Position numbers and translations under genes: made by a program. From Anaerolineaceae bacterium UBA4799 (GTDB lineage: Bacteria > Chloroflexota > Anaerolineae > Anaerolineales > Anaerolineaceae): a stretch of DNA of 7,697 bases. The stretch is from positions 21,129 through 28,825 of the forward strand of contig DHGL01000004.1 in NCBI GenBank assembly GCA_002402725.1, read 5' to 3'. Positions 7,182-7,697 of the stretch are shown piece by piece (position 1 is the stretch's first letter; each line of letters opens with the position of its first letter). A model generated the notes under the pieces. That model was not told the origin of the DNA. It was given only the letters and a program-made list of their open reading frames with translations, and searched no databases.

Positions 7182-7272
7182 GGTGATTCCTCCTTTCCTC
7201 GGGTTTGCCCTCGAACAACGCCGTTGGCGCAATCAAGAGCGGAAAGGTAGCAGTGACTTGCTGCGTACCAGA
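7182..7272 (-). promoter_or_regulatory. rpsF 5' leader with possible S6:S18-type autoregulatory fold
   Basis: The roughly 90-base leader contains a perfect 7-bp inverted repeat: CCTTTCC (- strand, 7247-7241) pairs with GGAAAGG (7198-7192). The second arm includes the AAAGG half of the AAAGGAGG ribosome binding site (7196-7189). Between the arms are a small CGCC/GGCG hairpin (7229-7219) and GGG/CCC pairing (7210-7201), with CCG trinucleotides at both inner edges of the long stem. Many bacteria control this operon by S6:S18 binding to an rpsF leader with a conserved CCG. The pairing is seen; membership of that motif is inferred. Confidence 0.4.
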
Positions 7273-7278
7273 CAAAAT

Positions 7279-7287
7279 ATTTTACCA
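7279..7287 (-). promoter_or_regulatory. Extended -10 promoter for the rpsF-ssb-rpsR operon
   Basis: TGGTAAAAT on the - strand is an extended -10 (TGn followed by TAAAAT). It would start transcription near 7272, giving a leader of about 90 bases before rpsF. No good -35 is seen at the normal distance (ACTGGA at 17 bases), which is tolerated with an extended -10. The same nine bases occur just before the tRNA-Gln. Confidence 0.5.
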
Positions 7288-7327
7288 TAAGATTTACGAT
7301 ATCCAGTGCGGATTTTTGGATTTGGAT

Positions 7328-7355
7328 TTGACACCAGTTTTGGGGAGTGTAAAAA
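7328..7355 (+). promoter_or_regulatory. Candidate sigma-70-like promoter pointing toward tRNA-Gln
   Basis: A perfect TTGACA (7328-7333) is followed after 16 bases by TAAAAA (7350-7355), four of six matches to TATAAT. Transcription would begin near 7362 and run toward the tRNA at 7616 through about 250 bases without a recognisable gene. It could drive a small RNA or an extended tRNA precursor, or be a chance match. Confidence 0.3.
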
Positions 7356-7512
7356 ATTTGTTCTGCGGTAACGGCATATGGAAGAAAATTTCAGCAACAG
7401 TGGAGGTTTATACACCGACTGCTTTTACGTTGGATTACAGGCAGTACGATTACGGTGAGATTTAGGGAGAAGGGTGCTGAGCAATCATTTCGTAGTCAAA
7501 GTGGGTTAACTC

Positions 7513-7549
7513 ATGTGGTTTCAAAGGTGAGTAATAATGTGGTTTTCAA
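7513..7549 (+). repeat. Imperfect short direct repeat
   Basis: ATGTGGTTTCAA (7513-7524) recurs as ATGTGGTTTTCAA (7537-7549), 24 bases later and differing by one inserted T. Two copies upstream of the tRNA promoter could be a protein-binding site pair or a small duplication; the function is unknown. Confidence 0.35.
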
Positions 7550-7595
7550 TGAATACAGCAGGCGGGATGGAAATCGGGCATTATTCAGTATTTGT

Positions 7596-7603
7596 GGTAA
7601 AAT
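7596..7603 (+). promoter_or_regulatory. -10 element of the tRNA-Gln promoter
   Basis: TGTGGTAAAAT ends at 7603 and contains the extended -10 form TGGTAAAAT seen before rpsF. It lies 12 bases before the mature tRNA 5' end, so transcription would start near 7610 and leave a very short leader. No clear -35 is visible at 16-18 bases. Confidence 0.4.
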
Positions 7604-7615
7604 ACTGTCCGTTGT

Positions 7616-7686
7616 TGGGGGCTCGTCTAACGGCAGGACAGCTGACTCTGGATCAGTAAGTAGAGGTTCGAATCCTTTGCCCCCAG
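7616..7686 (+). tRNA. tRNA-Gln (anticodon CTG)
   Basis: The cloverleaf folds completely. The acceptor stem is TGGGGGC (7616-7622) with GCCCCCA (7679-7685), discriminator G7686. The D stem is GTC/GAC (7625-7627, 7637-7639), with AACGG in the loop. The anticodon stem is GCTGA/TCAGT (7641-7645, 7653-7657), with loop CTCTGGA and anticodon CTG at 7648-7650, reading CAG glutamine codons. The T stem is AGAGG/CCTTT (one G-T pair), with loop TTCGAAT (7667-7673). The weak U-A first pair and the loop are typical of tRNA-Gln. The 3' end is followed by CCTGA, so the terminal CCA is not fully encoded and must be added by the CCA-adding enzyme. Confidence 0.96.
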
Positions 7687-7697
7687 CCTGAAAAATT

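Larger units (their letters stand above)
7288..7597. other. Intergenic stretch without a convincing gene
   Basis: This is the gap between the divergent rpsF promoter and the tRNA-Gln promoter. Open frames here lack ribosome binding sites and resemble no family I know; one 26-codon frame from ATG 7378 has no Shine-Dalgarno. The visible structure is a TTGACA-based promoter candidate near 7328 and a short imperfect direct repeat at 7513-7549. It may be non-coding leader, a small RNA, or decayed sequence. Confidence 0.4.

Noticed and set aside
7378..7458. 26-codon frame downstream of the TTGACA promoter candidate
   Set aside because: No Shine-Dalgarno before the ATG, no recognisable features, and too short to separate from chance.
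7455..7691. 78-codon frame running through the tRNA
   Set aside because: Its end (SSNGRTADSGSVSRGSNPLPPA-like) is the well-known false translation of a tRNA gene, it has no ribosome binding site, and the tRNA fold is complete.
1..7697. Mobile elements, CRISPR arrays, toxin-antitoxin or phage genes
   Set aside because: I found no transposase, integrase, spaced repeat array, or terminal inverted repeats; every long conserved frame is a housekeeping gene.

Overview
The window looks like ordinary bacterial chromosome. The sequence style suggests a Chloroflexota member close to Anaerolineae: a parvulin-type foldase carrying a long Thr/Pro-rich linker, extended -10 elements of the TGGTAAAAT type, and RNase III and SMC proteins of the expected bacterial form. 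The taxonomic assignment is inference from protein character only; no rRNA or other decisive marker is present.

Layout, left half (+ strand). Bases 3-317 hold the C-terminal 104 residues of a fold-type II PLP enzyme resembling threonine synthase, cut by the window edge. Next comes rnc (RNase III), best started at a TTG (387) with a good Shine-Dalgarno. It overlaps smc (1121-4720) by four bases (ATGA). smc encodes a full-length condensin ATPase with both head halves, two long coiled-coil arms and a hinge. A strong hairpin at 4735-4764 ends smc and also serves the gene converging from the right.

Right half (- strand, read from right to left). A leader with an extended -10 promoter and a possible regulatory fold over the ribosome binding site precedes rpsF (S6), ssb (single-stranded DNA-binding protein) and rpsR (S18). 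This is the conserved rpsF-ssb-rpsR cluster. After 82 bases comes a membrane-anchored SurA/PrsA-like peptidylprolyl isomerase (4769-6082), in the place where rplI is often found in other bacteria. A tRNA-Gln (anticodon CTG) lies on the + strand at the right edge, after about 430 bases without a convincing protein gene.

The genes cover RNA processing (RNase III), chromosome compaction (SMC), translation (S6, S18, tRNA-Gln), DNA replication and repair (SSB) and extracytoplasmic protein folding (PPIase). I see no mobile element, CRISPR array or defence system, and no convincing undescribed system. The points most worth a second look are the rpsF leader fold, the Thr/Pro-rich insert in the foldase, and the unassigned stretch before the tRNA.
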